Source of the DNA: Chromera velia | Lineage: Eukaryota; Sar; Chromeraceae | Length of the DNA stretch: 12,204 nt | NCBI GenBank assembly: GCA_018398765.1 | Contig: JAHBMJ010002206.1 | Coordinates: 1 to 12,204 of the forward strand | Reading direction: 5' to 3' | Notes under the pieces: model-generated | What the model saw: only the letters and a program-made list of their open reading frames with translations | Told to the model about the DNA's origin: nothing | The model's database searches: none | In this document: one piece after another, positions 1-9,310 of the stretch | Layout of the letters: each line of letters begins with the position of its first letter | Numbering within the stretch: the first letter of the stretch is position 1 | Position numbers and translations under genes: made by a program

Positions 1-41
1 ACCCCCCATCGACCCCCGCCTCTGATATATTCTACATGCAG
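1..41 (+). other. 3' end of an intron of the Lys-rich chromatin gene
   Basis: This stretch ends in CATGCAG, a good 3' splice site, after a C/T-rich run. The coding frame that follows hits a TGA at 23-25 when read back into this stretch, with no ATG between that stop and the AG. The exon must therefore start by splicing at 42. The second acceptor of the same gene, at 812, ends in the same CATGCAG. Confidence 0.7.
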
Positions 42-964
42 CCACCAAGAGTGTCAGGCCAAAACCCAAGGGCGTCAAAGCGAAATCCAAAGGCGAATCC
101 TCAGATGCCGGAGACGACGTGCAGATTCTCTTCGTCTCCAAGAAGAAAAAGGTTGTCAAGCCCGCCTCCTCAGCTGCCGCACCCAAAAAGAAGAAGACAA
201 CAGGCGCTGCAAGCAAGAAGAAGGCCGCCACGCCTCCCTCTCCGGCGGCAGTGAAGTCAAAGCCCCCCAGCAGCAGCGCCAGTGCAAAGCTCAAGGCCGC
301 AATGGCTGCGAAGGCGAAGGCTGCCCAGGCCGCGAAGGCCGCCCCACCGCCGAAGCCCAAGGCAGTCATCAAGCCCAAGACCGCCAAGGGACTCAAGCCC
401 AAACCCGCAGCATCCAAGCCAAAGCCTGCGGCCAAGACGAAAGCCCCGCCTGTGCCTGCAAAGTCCCGAGCCAGCTCGCGGCTTTCCGGAGCCCCCGCCC
501 CCCCTCCTATGAAGCTGACCAAGCCGAAGGCAACCATCCAGGCCAAGAAACCTGCCGCAGGTACGTGCATGAGACGGCCAGAGAGAGAGACTGTGACTCT
601 TTTTCGCTTCTTTTCCTTCGATGAGACCATCTGGGTGAAGATTTGTTTCTTTGTTCGTAAAAGAGATTGGGTTCGTGGGTGCATGTTCTGACGGGGTCGC
701 TCTTGACGGAATGCTATGTAGATGCTCTCGAAGATTCCGTACAAAAATCATTGACTAAAAACATGTGTGTGTGGATGTGTGTGTGTGTGTGGGCACGCCT
801 GCATGCATGCAGTGACAAAGAAGGCGCCATCGAAGCCGAAGGCCAAGGCCGCGTCCCCGAAGAAGACGAAGCCTTCGAAGGCACCGAAGAAGAAGGCAAG
901 TCCGAAGAAGGTGGTGAAGAGCTCAAAGAAAGGAATTGCCAAGGGCCGACCCAAGAGAAAGTAG
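42..964 (+). CDS. Lys/Ala/Pro-rich histone-H1-tail-like chromatin protein, last two exons (5' partial)
   Basis: Two exons, 42-560 and 813-964, join in phase and give about 222 C-terminal residues ending at TAG 962-964. The donor is GCAG|GTACGT at 561 and the acceptor is CATGCAG at 812; the split codon becomes GTG (Val). The protein is dominated by Lys, Ala, Pro and Ser. A short acidic/hydrophobic patch near the start (GESSDAGDDVQILFVS) is followed by KKKK clusters typical of nuclear localisation signals. Long KPKPAA-like repeats follow. The last exon carries SPKK-type minor-groove motifs (ASPKKTKPS, ASPKKVVKS) and ends in KGRPKRK, an AT-hook-like core. Linker-histone tails and AT-hook proteins bind DNA this way, so a chromatin role is likely. 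No globular H1 or HMG domain is visible; it may lie upstream of the window. The low-complexity composition means family assignment is uncertain, while the gene structure is well supported. Confidence 0.75.
561..812 (+). other. Intron of the chromatin gene, with a TG repeat before its acceptor
   Basis: A 252-base GT-AG intron. The exon frame runs on past the donor but meets a stop at 689-691, and only splicing to 813 restores the Lys-rich frame. A TG-rich tract at about 763-792 ends some 20 bases before the acceptor, so the pre-mRNA reads (UG)n just upstream of the 3' splice site. Confidence 0.75.
763..792 (+). repeat. (TG)n microsatellite in intron
   Basis: About 30 bases of TG dinucleotides interrupted by one GGA. 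It lies on the sense strand of the plus-strand gene, just before the splice acceptor at 812. Confidence 0.9.
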
Positions 965-1250
965 AGGGAAGGAAGGGGGGAAAATGAGCGAATGGAAAGG
1001 GCTTGTGATGCAAGGGAGGAAGGGCAGGATCGATGAGAAGATGAGAAAAGAGTCCATACAACTCGGTTGAGGCATGGAGAAGAGAAAAGAAGGAAACGGA
1101 GTGAGGGAAGGAATGAAGGGGATGGATGACTCGAAAAACAATCAATTGAGGAAGAGAAAGTGAAAGAAAGGAAAGGGGATCAATCTATCGATCGATGAGT
1201 TTGTGCAAGGGCAGGGACGCCTGAAAGAGCAGGAGGCGAAACAGGGCCTC
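965..1250. other. Purine-rich 3' flank of the chromatin gene
   Basis: The plus strand is strongly purine-rich (GGAAGG, AAGAGA and GAAAG runs). It probably contains the 3' untranslated region of the plus-strand gene, but I see no AATAAA near the stop. The open frames here are low-complexity and not convincing. Confidence 0.5.
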
Positions 1251-1560
1251 TACCGCATTCTTCTCCCTCCCTGTGTACAGCTTCTTTGTCCCATTCCTTC
1301 TTTCTGTCTCCGTCTCATTTTCTGTCTTTCTGTCTATTTTGGTTGCTCTGCCCTTGCTGTATTCTTCACGAGGATTTCCCTATCTTTTGCGATCATTTCA
1401 ATCTTCCCTCCTCCCTCCCTCAGTCGATGGACAGCTTTCCTTCCCTCTCTCCGCCTCTCCTTTCTTTGTCTCTTTGTTTGTTTGTTTGTTTGTTTGTTTT
1501 CACCCCCGTCCTTGCTTCCTTTCCTTCTACCTCCCGTCCTCTTCCTTCTCATCCTCTGGC
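1251..1560. other. Pyrimidine-rich spacer block
   Basis: Composition flips at about 1250 to a C/T-rich plus strand that holds the TTTG array at 1473-1500. Frames open here encode only Ser/Phe/Leu/Pro strings, expected from CT-rich DNA. No gene is supported. Confidence 0.5.
1473..1500. repeat. (TTTG)n microsatellite
   Basis: About six to seven uninterrupted TTTG units within the pyrimidine-rich spacer. Confidence 0.9.
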
Positions 1561-2065
1561 CCGCGCAGGCGTGCATCCAGGCGTTTTGTTCGGGCAGGCA
1601 GGAAAGAAGAGAGGGTGTGTAGTGAATGAGACAGAACATTGTGTTGCGTCGTGTTGCACGATTCCCTTCATTCTGCTTGCGTGTCTCTTTGTCCTCTGTT
1701 GACTGTTTGAGTGAAGAACCAACTGACTGACTGAAGGAGTGACTGGTTGTCCATGCTGGCAGACCGTCTCCCCTTGACCTGACTGACTGACTGAGTTGGT
1801 GAGTGCCCGGATCGATTGATGGATGGATGGAATGAGCATGTGTGTCCTCCCTCCTGTCCTTTCTCTTAGGAAGGGCTTGCGGGTGGCTGCTCGAGGGAGA
1901 CATGCAGACAGCTATATTATTAATAATTCATAGACAGGTTGCAAGGAAGGAAGGCGGCAACGCATCGACCGAACTAATTAAGAGAAGAGCCACGCAGGAA
2001 GGCGGCCTTGTGCCTGCCGTTTGTGGCCAACGAGGCGATCCATCGGGTGTAGACGTGGCGACACA
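1561..2065. other. Spacer with no supported gene
   Basis: Mixed-composition spacer with short arrays of TGAC units (around 1730-1740 and 1780-1794) and GATG units (about 1815-1831). Nothing with protein-like or RNA-gene character was recognised. Confidence 0.5.
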
Positions 2066-2104
2066 GGGCGGGAGGGAGGGAGGGAGGGAGGGAGGGAGGG
2101 AAGG
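2066..2104 (+). repeat. (GGGA)n array, G-quadruplex-prone
   Basis: Roughly eight consecutive GGGA units give eight G-triplets with one-base loops on the plus strand. That pattern meets the usual four-run quadruplex rule. No gene lies close enough to suggest a promoter role. Confidence 0.85.
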
Positions 2105-2235
2105 GGAACCCTTGGGAGCGACCCTTCGTTCCCTCCTCTCTTTCCTTCTTTCTTCCTTTCTCTTCCTTCTTTCCATTCCGTTCTTTCCATTCAACAAGAA
2201 AGAAAGAAAGAAAGACAGAGAGAAAGAACGAGGGA
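2105..2235. repeat. Pyrimidine block followed by (GAAA)n
   Basis: A TTCC/TTTC-rich stretch at about 2126-2192 is followed within a few bases by AAGAAAGAAAG at about 2196-2228. The two arms are roughly complementary, so they could form an imperfect hairpin. Confidence 0.6.
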
Positions 2236-4379
2236 GGGTGAAGACGCAGGCAGGCCGACCGACTGAGAGGCAGACGAGTCCGAATGACTCCTCCGCAAAT
2301 GATGACTGATATACAACTTGTGAAACAGAAAAAAAATGGTCGTGGCCAAAACAAATCCAGGAAGAAAAGAAAAAGAAAGGACAGAAAAAAGAGTCCCCTT
2401 CTCCCTCGCGGTGTGCAGGGCGTTGGGGGGTGGGGGCGGGGATGAGCATTGAATGTTCATATGAATTCATGAAAGGATCCATGTATCTTCCTTCATCTGA
2501 TTGTATCTTTGCTGATCTGAGTTTGCGATCTTCTTCCTCTCTTTCAACCTCTTTCTGAAAATGCATGGGTGGTCGCATGGCTCCTTCGTCCTCTCGTCTT
2601 CTCTCTCCTTCTCCCTCCGCATTAGAGAGAATGCATGACAATTGGCGGGGAGCAATTGAGGGGGGGAGGGAATCCGTTGTCCTTGCAATCAATTCCATCC
2701 TTCCCATCCGTACATATCTCCTTCCGTCCGTTCGGGCATTGGAAAAGAAGAGAAAGGAAAGGAAAGGGAGGCAGCAGCGGTCGGAAGGAGTTGAGGGCAG
2801 TGGACTGAAGAGAGCAGACAGACCCAAAGCGATCCGTCTGCCTTCAGGTAGTCAGTACTGGCCTTCCTTTCCCGAGTCTTCACCTGCCGCTCAGGCATGG
2901 CACCTGCCTCTCTCCCTCCGTTCTCCCCTGGTTTCTACCTCGTGCGTCCCTCCTCTCTCTCTCCTCTTTAATGTCGATCCATCCTTTTATTTATCAACCA
3001 TCGAAGCGAGTCGGTGAGAAGCACCGTGCACTTCTCTCTCCCTTCTCTCCTTTCAACTTTCTCTCGCTCGTTCTCTCCTTTCTCATACAATTAAAGAAAA
3101 AGATTGACTCGCTGCCTGAAAAGCTTAGCCTTTCCCTGCCCCCCTCGACCGGACTCTCACACACACTCGTACAGTGAATGATTGAAAGAAGGAATGAAAG
3201 AACTTCAGAAAAGAGAGAGAGTCTCGGAGACACACACAAAGGAAAGAAGAGCCCGGAGTGAGTAAGGGAGGGAGGATCTATCTGGAGGGAGAAACAGGAG
3301 GAGAACATAGACGGAAGGGGCGAATGACCCAGGGAGAGACCTCCTAGGAAAGCACACTGAGTGAAGTAGAGCAGACTGTTCACTTTGGAAGAAAAGGGGA
3401 GGAAGAGAGTGCAGCACTTTCTCGCTCGCAGCACACACGAACTAAGAAAAGAAGAGCTCTTCTCCTCCATCCCTTCTCTCCTTCATCCCGTCCAAAGGAG
3501 AAAGAAGAAGCGAGGGGAAACAAGACAAAATGTTTTCCGCAGTTAAGAAGGGAAGCAAGAAGGCATGCCGGCGAACAGACTCCAAGGAAGCTGGAAGGAA
3601 TGGGAGGGGGGACAAGCAAGGGAAGGAAAGGAGAGAAGAAAGAAAAGTATTTCGCTGATAGAGGGAGATGCGGTCTGCTTCTATCCATTTTCTGGTTGCC
3701 AGACAAACAGAACGACATGCAGAATTGAGGCAGCCGTTCTTCTTCTTTCCTTCTCCTTCCTTCGCGGTGTCTCTCTCGTCAGTTCCCTCCGATGTACAGA
3801 TCCACAAACATGCACTATTGCAGACTTACTCACTGGTAGAGCAACAACGACAATGACTAATTCAGTGTGTCGACATAATGGACGTATAGTGAGTGAATGC
3901 CTTTCCTAGACGCAGAAAGACAGACAGCCGACAAGGCGGCCTCACTCACCGCTGCGTCTCCTTCTCCGTCTTGTCGTTCTATTCTAATTCTTTGTGCCTC
4001 TTTGTGCCTGCATGCGTGTCTGCACGTGTGCACCAGTGCCCTTTCAACTCGCTGTCGTCTCGCGACTCAGGGGTTGCGGGGAGAAAACTTTCTGGCAATG
4101 AAAGGGAAGGGAAATCTGGTCGAGGCCTTCTGCAAGGGCCGCTGTGTAGCCGTATTTTTTTGTTATATTGCGTTTCACCTCGTGATTGTTTCCTGTAGGC
4201 TGTATCTATTCATATTATTTGAGATGGCCGGGGGGGAGCAAGCAAAAACAACAGACAAGAAAACGGGTCAAAAAGACGATGATCTGACGATCAATGGTAG
4301 AAACTTTACTACTACTAGAAAGTGGAACCAAGTGGAACATGCAGCTGGTTGACAGAATCAATCAGACGGGCAAGCAGAT
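2236..4379. other. Long spacer, alternating purine and pyrimidine strand bias, no supported gene
   Basis: About 2.1 kb. Blocks rich in AG (near 2735-2830, 3180-3450 and 3590-3660) alternate with blocks rich in CT (near 2480-2620, 2900-3080 and 3730-3790). The only non-repetitive ATG frame of note is 3897-4352 on the plus strand (151 codons). It has a hydrophobic segment but no recognisable domain, so I do not call it a gene. Confidence 0.5.
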
Positions 4380-5065
4380 CATGAATCTGGCATTATATTA
4401 TTATCATCATCCGGTGATCTCTGCTATCATATCCGCTTTCAAATCAATCAATCAAAGTAATAATTATATAAATCATATAAGATATAGTTGAACAACCAGT
4501 AGAACCTAGGAAGTATAGAGTAGAAGAATTATAAAAAAATAAAAAACATACTACAAAACATAAGTGTAGTATAAGCTATAAAACTTACTATAAAAGATAG
4601 GATAGGATATTATGTTCCGGGGGTTCCCGCGGTTCACTGATATATACTAAAACTAGAGGGAGACCCAATTTATCATGCAAGCAAATCCAGGAACTTCACA
4701 TCCCAAGCCAGCGTGCTACAGCTATGCAACAATGCAGGAACATGTGTCTGTGTATTATTGGAACAATGATGCCGGAATCATATCTAAAATCTTAGTTTTT
4801 CTTGTTTCTAACAATTTAATCCAGTTTCTAATGGAACAATTCATTCAAGTTTTAAACAATAACATTTTTTAGATACAAAATTGACAGACTCCTGAGACTG
4901 GAACTTAATTTAATTGAAACTGTGTACTAATTCTACGAACTTAAAACCTTTGGTTATATATTTTTAGATTATTATGAAACCCTGTATTAGAATTTTACGG
5001 ACCAATATATTTAATTTACGGTTGAAAAAGTTTATTAGCGATTTACTAGCAAAAGTTTGGATCCA
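4380..5065. other. AT-rich island
   Basis: Composition changes sharply from the surrounding near-neutral, strand-skewed DNA to about two-thirds A+T, without microsatellites. It includes runs such as ATTATATTATTATC and AATTATATAAATC. A perfect 7-base inverted repeat (ATACTAC at 4548-4554, GTAGTAT at 4566-4572) lies inside. No terminal repeats, transposase or organellar gene was recognised. It may be an inserted decayed element or organelle-derived DNA, or simply a different spacer. Confidence 0.55.
4548..4572. repeat. Small inverted repeat (7-base stem, 11-base loop)
   Basis: ATACTAC and GTAGTAT flank an 11-base A-rich loop inside the AT-rich island. In AT-rich DNA this can arise by chance. 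Confidence 0.4.
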
Positions 5066-5939
5066 TTAATTGAAGTGACTCAAAATTCAGTGAAATGCGC
5101 GTCCAATTCATTCCTAGATTCATTCTCTTATTCTGATATGAACGAGCAGAACGAGTGGACCGGCAGGCAGATCTGAAGTGATAGTCTGCACTGCCGCCGT
5201 ATTGGTATTGATCAAAACCATCTAGAAAGCAATGGACACGTCGACCGATCGCTCTTCTGCCGCACTTCCCCTTATTTGTCTCTCTCAGAGAAAGAGCTGA
5301 CGACTGGCGTTTCTTTCCATTCTGATTTGCATGATCGGCATTCTTTCTTTTCTTCTCCTTCGATCGTTTGGGCTCTCTCTCTCTCTCTCTCTCTTTCAAT
5401 GGAGAGCAGATCCAAAGGCAGGTAGGCAAGAGAAATTTTAAGGGCATTCAGGAAGCACTGTTTGTTTGTTTCTTTGAAAAAAGCACTTCTTTGACCAAAA
5501 GGGACAGACAGTCAGACTACTGGCAAGCAGAATGCAGGCAAGCAGGCAGGCAGGCAAAGAAAGATTGAAATTACAGAGGAGGAAAGCGAGAGAGACGGAC
5601 GAGGAGCTAGAAGGACAATGGCGGGCCGGACAAATAAATGAATGCGGTCGGTTTGTTGGCTGGTTGATTCAGCATGCATGGTTGCAGGTACCGTCAATTC
5701 AGAAACGGCGCAGATGTAACGCAACGTATGGGTACAATTTCTTTCTTTCTTTCGACGGTGCATCCATCCATCTCAGTCGGTTGACGGACGACGGAGAGAC
5801 AAACAGGCAGCATGGGTTCCTTCGAGCTTCCTTCCCCAATTTCCGTTTCGTTTCATCCAGTCAAAACACAGGAGGGCGGGGAGAAATTCCACGCAGCTCT
5901 CGAGATCCTCCCTTAATTGTCTGCTCTCCTCTCCTCTCC
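5066..5939. other. Spacer downstream of the minus-strand gene
   Basis: This region should contain the 3' untranslated region of the minus-strand gene, whose stop is at 5940-5942. No TTTATT (antisense AATAAA) is seen close to the stop; the nearest I find is near 5030. It holds a (CT)n tract, short CAGG units at about 5533-5556 and an unassigned 133-codon minus-strand frame (5046-5447). No gene is supported. Confidence 0.45.
5373..5396. repeat. (CT)n microsatellite
   Basis: About twelve CT units in the intergenic spacer. Confidence 0.9.
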
Positions 5940-6027
5940 TCAAGCCGCACTTGTCATCAAACTTTCAAGCTCTTCTTTCTTCATCAAATCGTCTATTTTG
6001 CTTTCAAGATTCTCCTGCGCACACACG

Positions 6028-6062
<35 letters not shown>

Positions 6063-6068
6063 ACACAC

Positions 6069-6102
<34 letters not shown>

Positions 6103-6477
6103 GTATGTATATGTATATAAATGTACATATACGTATGCACACATGGGTACACAGATACACACATAGACGGATAAAGCAACAGGAACAGCGCCAGTTTCGT
6201 TCAATCCGTAGCAAACCAAAAGGACAACAGAAACAAAAGAAGGGGCACAAGCAGACAGTCAACTCCAACAGCGAAACTCCCCCCATTCATCAAATTTTGA
6301 AAGTTCAAACATCAGGTCAACAAGTGATCGCTCGTGGGGCTCTTCCGCGCTCAGAAAACACACTCACACACACACGCGCGCGCACACGCACACACAGAGG
6401 GTATGTGTGTGAGAGAGAGAGAGAGAAGAGTAAGAGATATATACCTATATATACACGCACACGCACACGCACACACG

Positions 6478-6513
<36 letters not shown>

Positions 6514-8083
6514 GAGAGAGAGAGAGAGAGAGATGCTTTGAAATTCTTTCCACGCACATTCACGCTTAACGATTCACTCCATGCACTCTTTTTAAACCGC
6601 CCCTCCCTCCCTCTCTCCCTGCCGACAACCCACCCCCCCCCCAACCCACCTCCACGAAGTCCTCCTCACTGATGCCAGAGGACCCGAGAGCCTCAGACCG
6701 GTACTGCTCCTCCAGCAGCTTCCTCGCCTTCGTCTCCATCTGCATCCATCCATCCGTCCATCCATCCATCCACACAGCTCTTCGTTTCTTTGTTCGCTGT
6801 TTCGCTGACGGACAGCTAGATACGAGTGGTGCGACTGTGCTTCCCGCCTGCCGCTTGTACACCCATGCATGAAGTAGATCGAAAGTATTCCATACCAAGC
6901 AATGGTGGCATCTGGCAACCCAATTTGTATATGGAAACTGTCTGCTTTCTTCTCTCTGTCTGTCTCTCTCTGCCTCTGTCTCTGTCTCTCTCTGTTTGTC
7001 TGCATCAATGGGTGTGTGCGCGCGTGTGTATGTGTTTATCTCTCTGTCTGCCTGATGCAATCAAAAAGTGTCTGGAAAAGCAGGCTATTCTACTTCCTTT
7101 GTTCTCACAAGCAGGCCGCTTACGATGCATGACAGCACTGTCTGTCGAGCACTTGGCGGATTTCGAACAACACAAATAATTTTGATTGATTGATGCAGCA
7201 ACTAACCGAAGAAACAAAATACACAGCCTGACCTTTTTGCGCAATGCTAGTCGACGTTGCTCGGCAGACTTCGCAAACAGCGCACTGAGAGGAAGGGGAA
7301 GGCGAATTTATATTTAGTCGGGCGATGAGTGAAGGAACCAGAAAGGACAAAAGAGCAACCCAGGCATCACTAGGAAAAGACATGACACACACTCAAACAA
7401 AACCGAAGGAAAAGGGGGTGTAGAGACAATTTGAGAGATGACGCCAGAGGTGTGCGAAAAGACAGAAGACCAAAAAGAGGACAAGAAGAAGCAAAAAAGA
7501 GTGCATACAAACATGCAAACTCTTTGCGACACATGGAGAGGGAGGCTTGTCAGACCTCTCTCTTCCCTTCCCGTGTGTGAGTCACCCCTCGATTTTCTTG
7601 CTTGTTTTGTACTGTCTACCTGCCTGCGTGTATGTCCTGCAGCATAGACACGACTGACTTGATTTCATTTTCGGCGTTGGCAGCGTCTCTCTGTGCCCTT
7701 TCCCTTTCCTTGACGGCCTCCTCTGCCTCCAGCCTCTCCTCCTCCCCCCTCTTGAGAGCCTCGTTGACTCTCCAACGTTGAAGCCCTCCAGAGAAGACCT
7801 GCTCCATCTCTTGGCGGGTCGTCAGCCCTCTCTTCCGCAGAGACCTGTTTTTTTTGGGGGGGGGGGGTCATCCAATTGAGCAACGAACGAATGAGTTCAT
7901 GAATGCAGGCACGCATCAAATGGAGGAAGAGAGTGAAAAGGAAAATCGTCAGCGAACGAGAGCAGAACACAAAGGGACCAAACGCGCAACCGAGAGAGAA
8001 GGGATGAAAAAGGGAGGGCGAGGAGATGGCAGACAGACAGACTATATGTTTTTTTTTTCTCCTTTTCTTCATGAACACAACAG

Positions 8084-8166
<83 letters not shown>

Positions 8167-8347
8167 CATGAATAAAGCAATAATAAAAAAAGAAAGAAAC
8201 AAACAAAGCGAGGAGGAGTGACCGAAAGAGAAAGAATAAAAATAAATGAAAAAACAGTGTCAAGAAGAAAGGAAGACACTTAGACTCACCGAAGGTAAAA
8301 GGCCGCAGCCTCATCACCTGTCCCAACGCTGCAGCCTCGCGAAGACA

Positions 8348-8386
<39 letters not shown>

Positions 8387-8821
8387 GGAAAAAGCAAGGA
8401 AGGGGGTGCAAGGCAGTTTCTTACAAAGCACACCGTCTCCCTGTGAAACGTCTTTTCCTGTCTGTTTTCCGGTATAGCCCCTGAGCTTTTCATTCTTCTT
8501 CCCTCCTCCCATAAGCTTTTGAAGATCTCCCTATTCTCTCATGTTGAGGCGTCTCCTCGGAGCGTCTCCTCTCACTCAATGAATGAATAAACAAGTTTTC
8601 CTCTTTTGACTTCCTTTTAGAGCGCACCAGATCAGTACCGTGAAAAGACAACCCACCGACCCACCGACCGACCAAAAAAGACAATTTGCTGCCGCATCAA
8701 CAGTCAGCGCCTCGGCAGCACACCGAACGACCTCCTCTTTTGGAGCCTGCGGTCAATGATACGGATAACACACACACACACACACACACTCGTACGCACA
8801 CACACACGTACACACACACGT

Positions 8822-8855
<34 letters not shown>

Positions 8856-8944
8856 ACACACGCACGCTCACGGACACGCTCACACATGGACACACACACG
8901 TACACACACACAAACACACACACACACACAAACACCCACACACC

Positions 8945-8980
<36 letters not shown>

Positions 8981-9226
8981 TGGGCGGGTGGACGGGGGGG
9001 GGCACCAACAGTTGGGATTTACTCAGCCGCTGCTCGCACAGAGTTCTCCTCTCCGCCTCCTGGGGAGAGAAGGGGGGCATGCGCCCTCTCTTGCGAATGA
9101 ATCAACTAAAAGATCTAGGTCGCGCATGCACTGATTGATTGTCAGATCGTACAGGACGCCTGTGAGAGGGGTGGAGGGAGCCTAGAAGAAGGCTTCTGCC
9201 CGATCGTTCTTCTCAAATATGTTTTT

Positions 9227-9258
<32 letters not shown>

Positions 9259-9279
9259 TTCTTTCTTTCTTTCTTTCTT

Positions 9280-9310
<31 letters not shown>

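Larger units (their letters stand above)
6015..6649 (-). other. Last intron of the minus-strand gene, filled with CA, TA and GA repeats
   Basis: A 635-base GT-AG intron, phase 0 at both ends. Its 3' end is almost directly formed by repeat: the pre-mRNA reads a long (UG)n, then UUCGUGUGUGCGCAG and the exon. Plus-strand frames across it translate the repeat into Thr-His strings and are spurious. Confidence 0.65.
5940..7844 (-). other. PspA/IM30/Vipp1-like C-terminal block, exons 9-12 of the minus-strand gene
   Basis: Exons 7844-7620, 7284-7233 (acceptor CCTTCCTCTCAG), 6739-6650 (ATGCAG, GTGGGT) and 6014-5940 (GCGCAG, then the stop). Exon 9 is a long charged coiled coil ([40 protein letters not shown]). 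Exons 10-12 give [31 protein letters not shown] and [20 protein letters not shown]. Vipp1/PspA proteins typically show, in order, GDEDLAREAL then RR, a long coiled coil, a short N-x-x-x-AL-x-x-F-E turn, EAEAL, and DLE-x-K(F/I) followed by D-E-L. The same order is seen here, starting from [16 protein letters not shown] across exons 8-9. Family members polymerise on membranes and share the ESCRT-III fold. Coiled coils give spurious likeness, so this is tentative. Confidence 0.4.
8290..9059 (-). other. Exons 6-8 of the minus-strand gene (short, boundaries partly uncertain)
   Basis: Exon 6 starts at 9059 after a strong CTTCTCTCCCCAG and encodes [12 protein letters not shown]; it ends at 9006 (GTGCCC) or 9023 (GTAAAT). 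Exon 7 starts at 8746 after GACCGCAG and encodes [20 protein letters not shown]; it ends at 8673 or 8665. Exon 8 starts at 8328 (GCTGCAG) or 8317 (GGACAG) and encodes DEAAAFYLR up to a perfect GTGAGT at 8289. The pairs 9006 with 8746, 8673 with 8328, and 8665 with 8317 keep the frame. The intron at 8747-9005 is almost entirely CA repeat. The segment is helical, Ala- and Glu-rich, with cysteines. Confidence 0.5.

Noticed and set aside
561-691. Read-through of the chromatin gene exon to the stop at 691
   Set aside because: The Lys/Ala/Pro composition stops exactly at a consensus GTACGT donor, and joining to 813 restores it in phase; intron retention remains possible but not the main form.
257-751. 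164-codon minus-strand frame opposite the chromatin gene
   Set aside because: Gly/Leu-rich shadow of the Lys/Ala/Pro codons on the other strand; the plus frame is continuous across a phase-matched intron.
1928-2827. 299-codon minus-strand frame in the spacer
   Set aside because: Made of Ser/Pro/Arg/Glu low-complexity strings from GGGA, GAAA and CT repeats, with no domain-like segment or splice context.
4617-4645. tRNA T-arm-like GGTTC motif at the AT-rich island
   Set aside because: No acceptor stem, anticodon arm or matching T-stem could be built around it.
5532-6569. 345-codon plus-strand open frame, the longest in the window
   Set aside because: It is antisense to the last exon of the minus gene and consists largely of Thr-His and Tyr-Ile strings from CA and TA microsatellites.
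8768-8981. CRISPR-like or minisatellite array with recurring TACG units
   Set aside because: There are no direct repeats separated by unique spacers of constant length; it is an interrupted dinucleotide tract in a eukaryotic intron.
8704-9138. Plus and minus frames across the long CA array (Thr-His and Cys-Val strings)
   Set aside because: Microsatellite translation; only the minus-strand ends of this region (exons at 8746 and 9059) show coding character.
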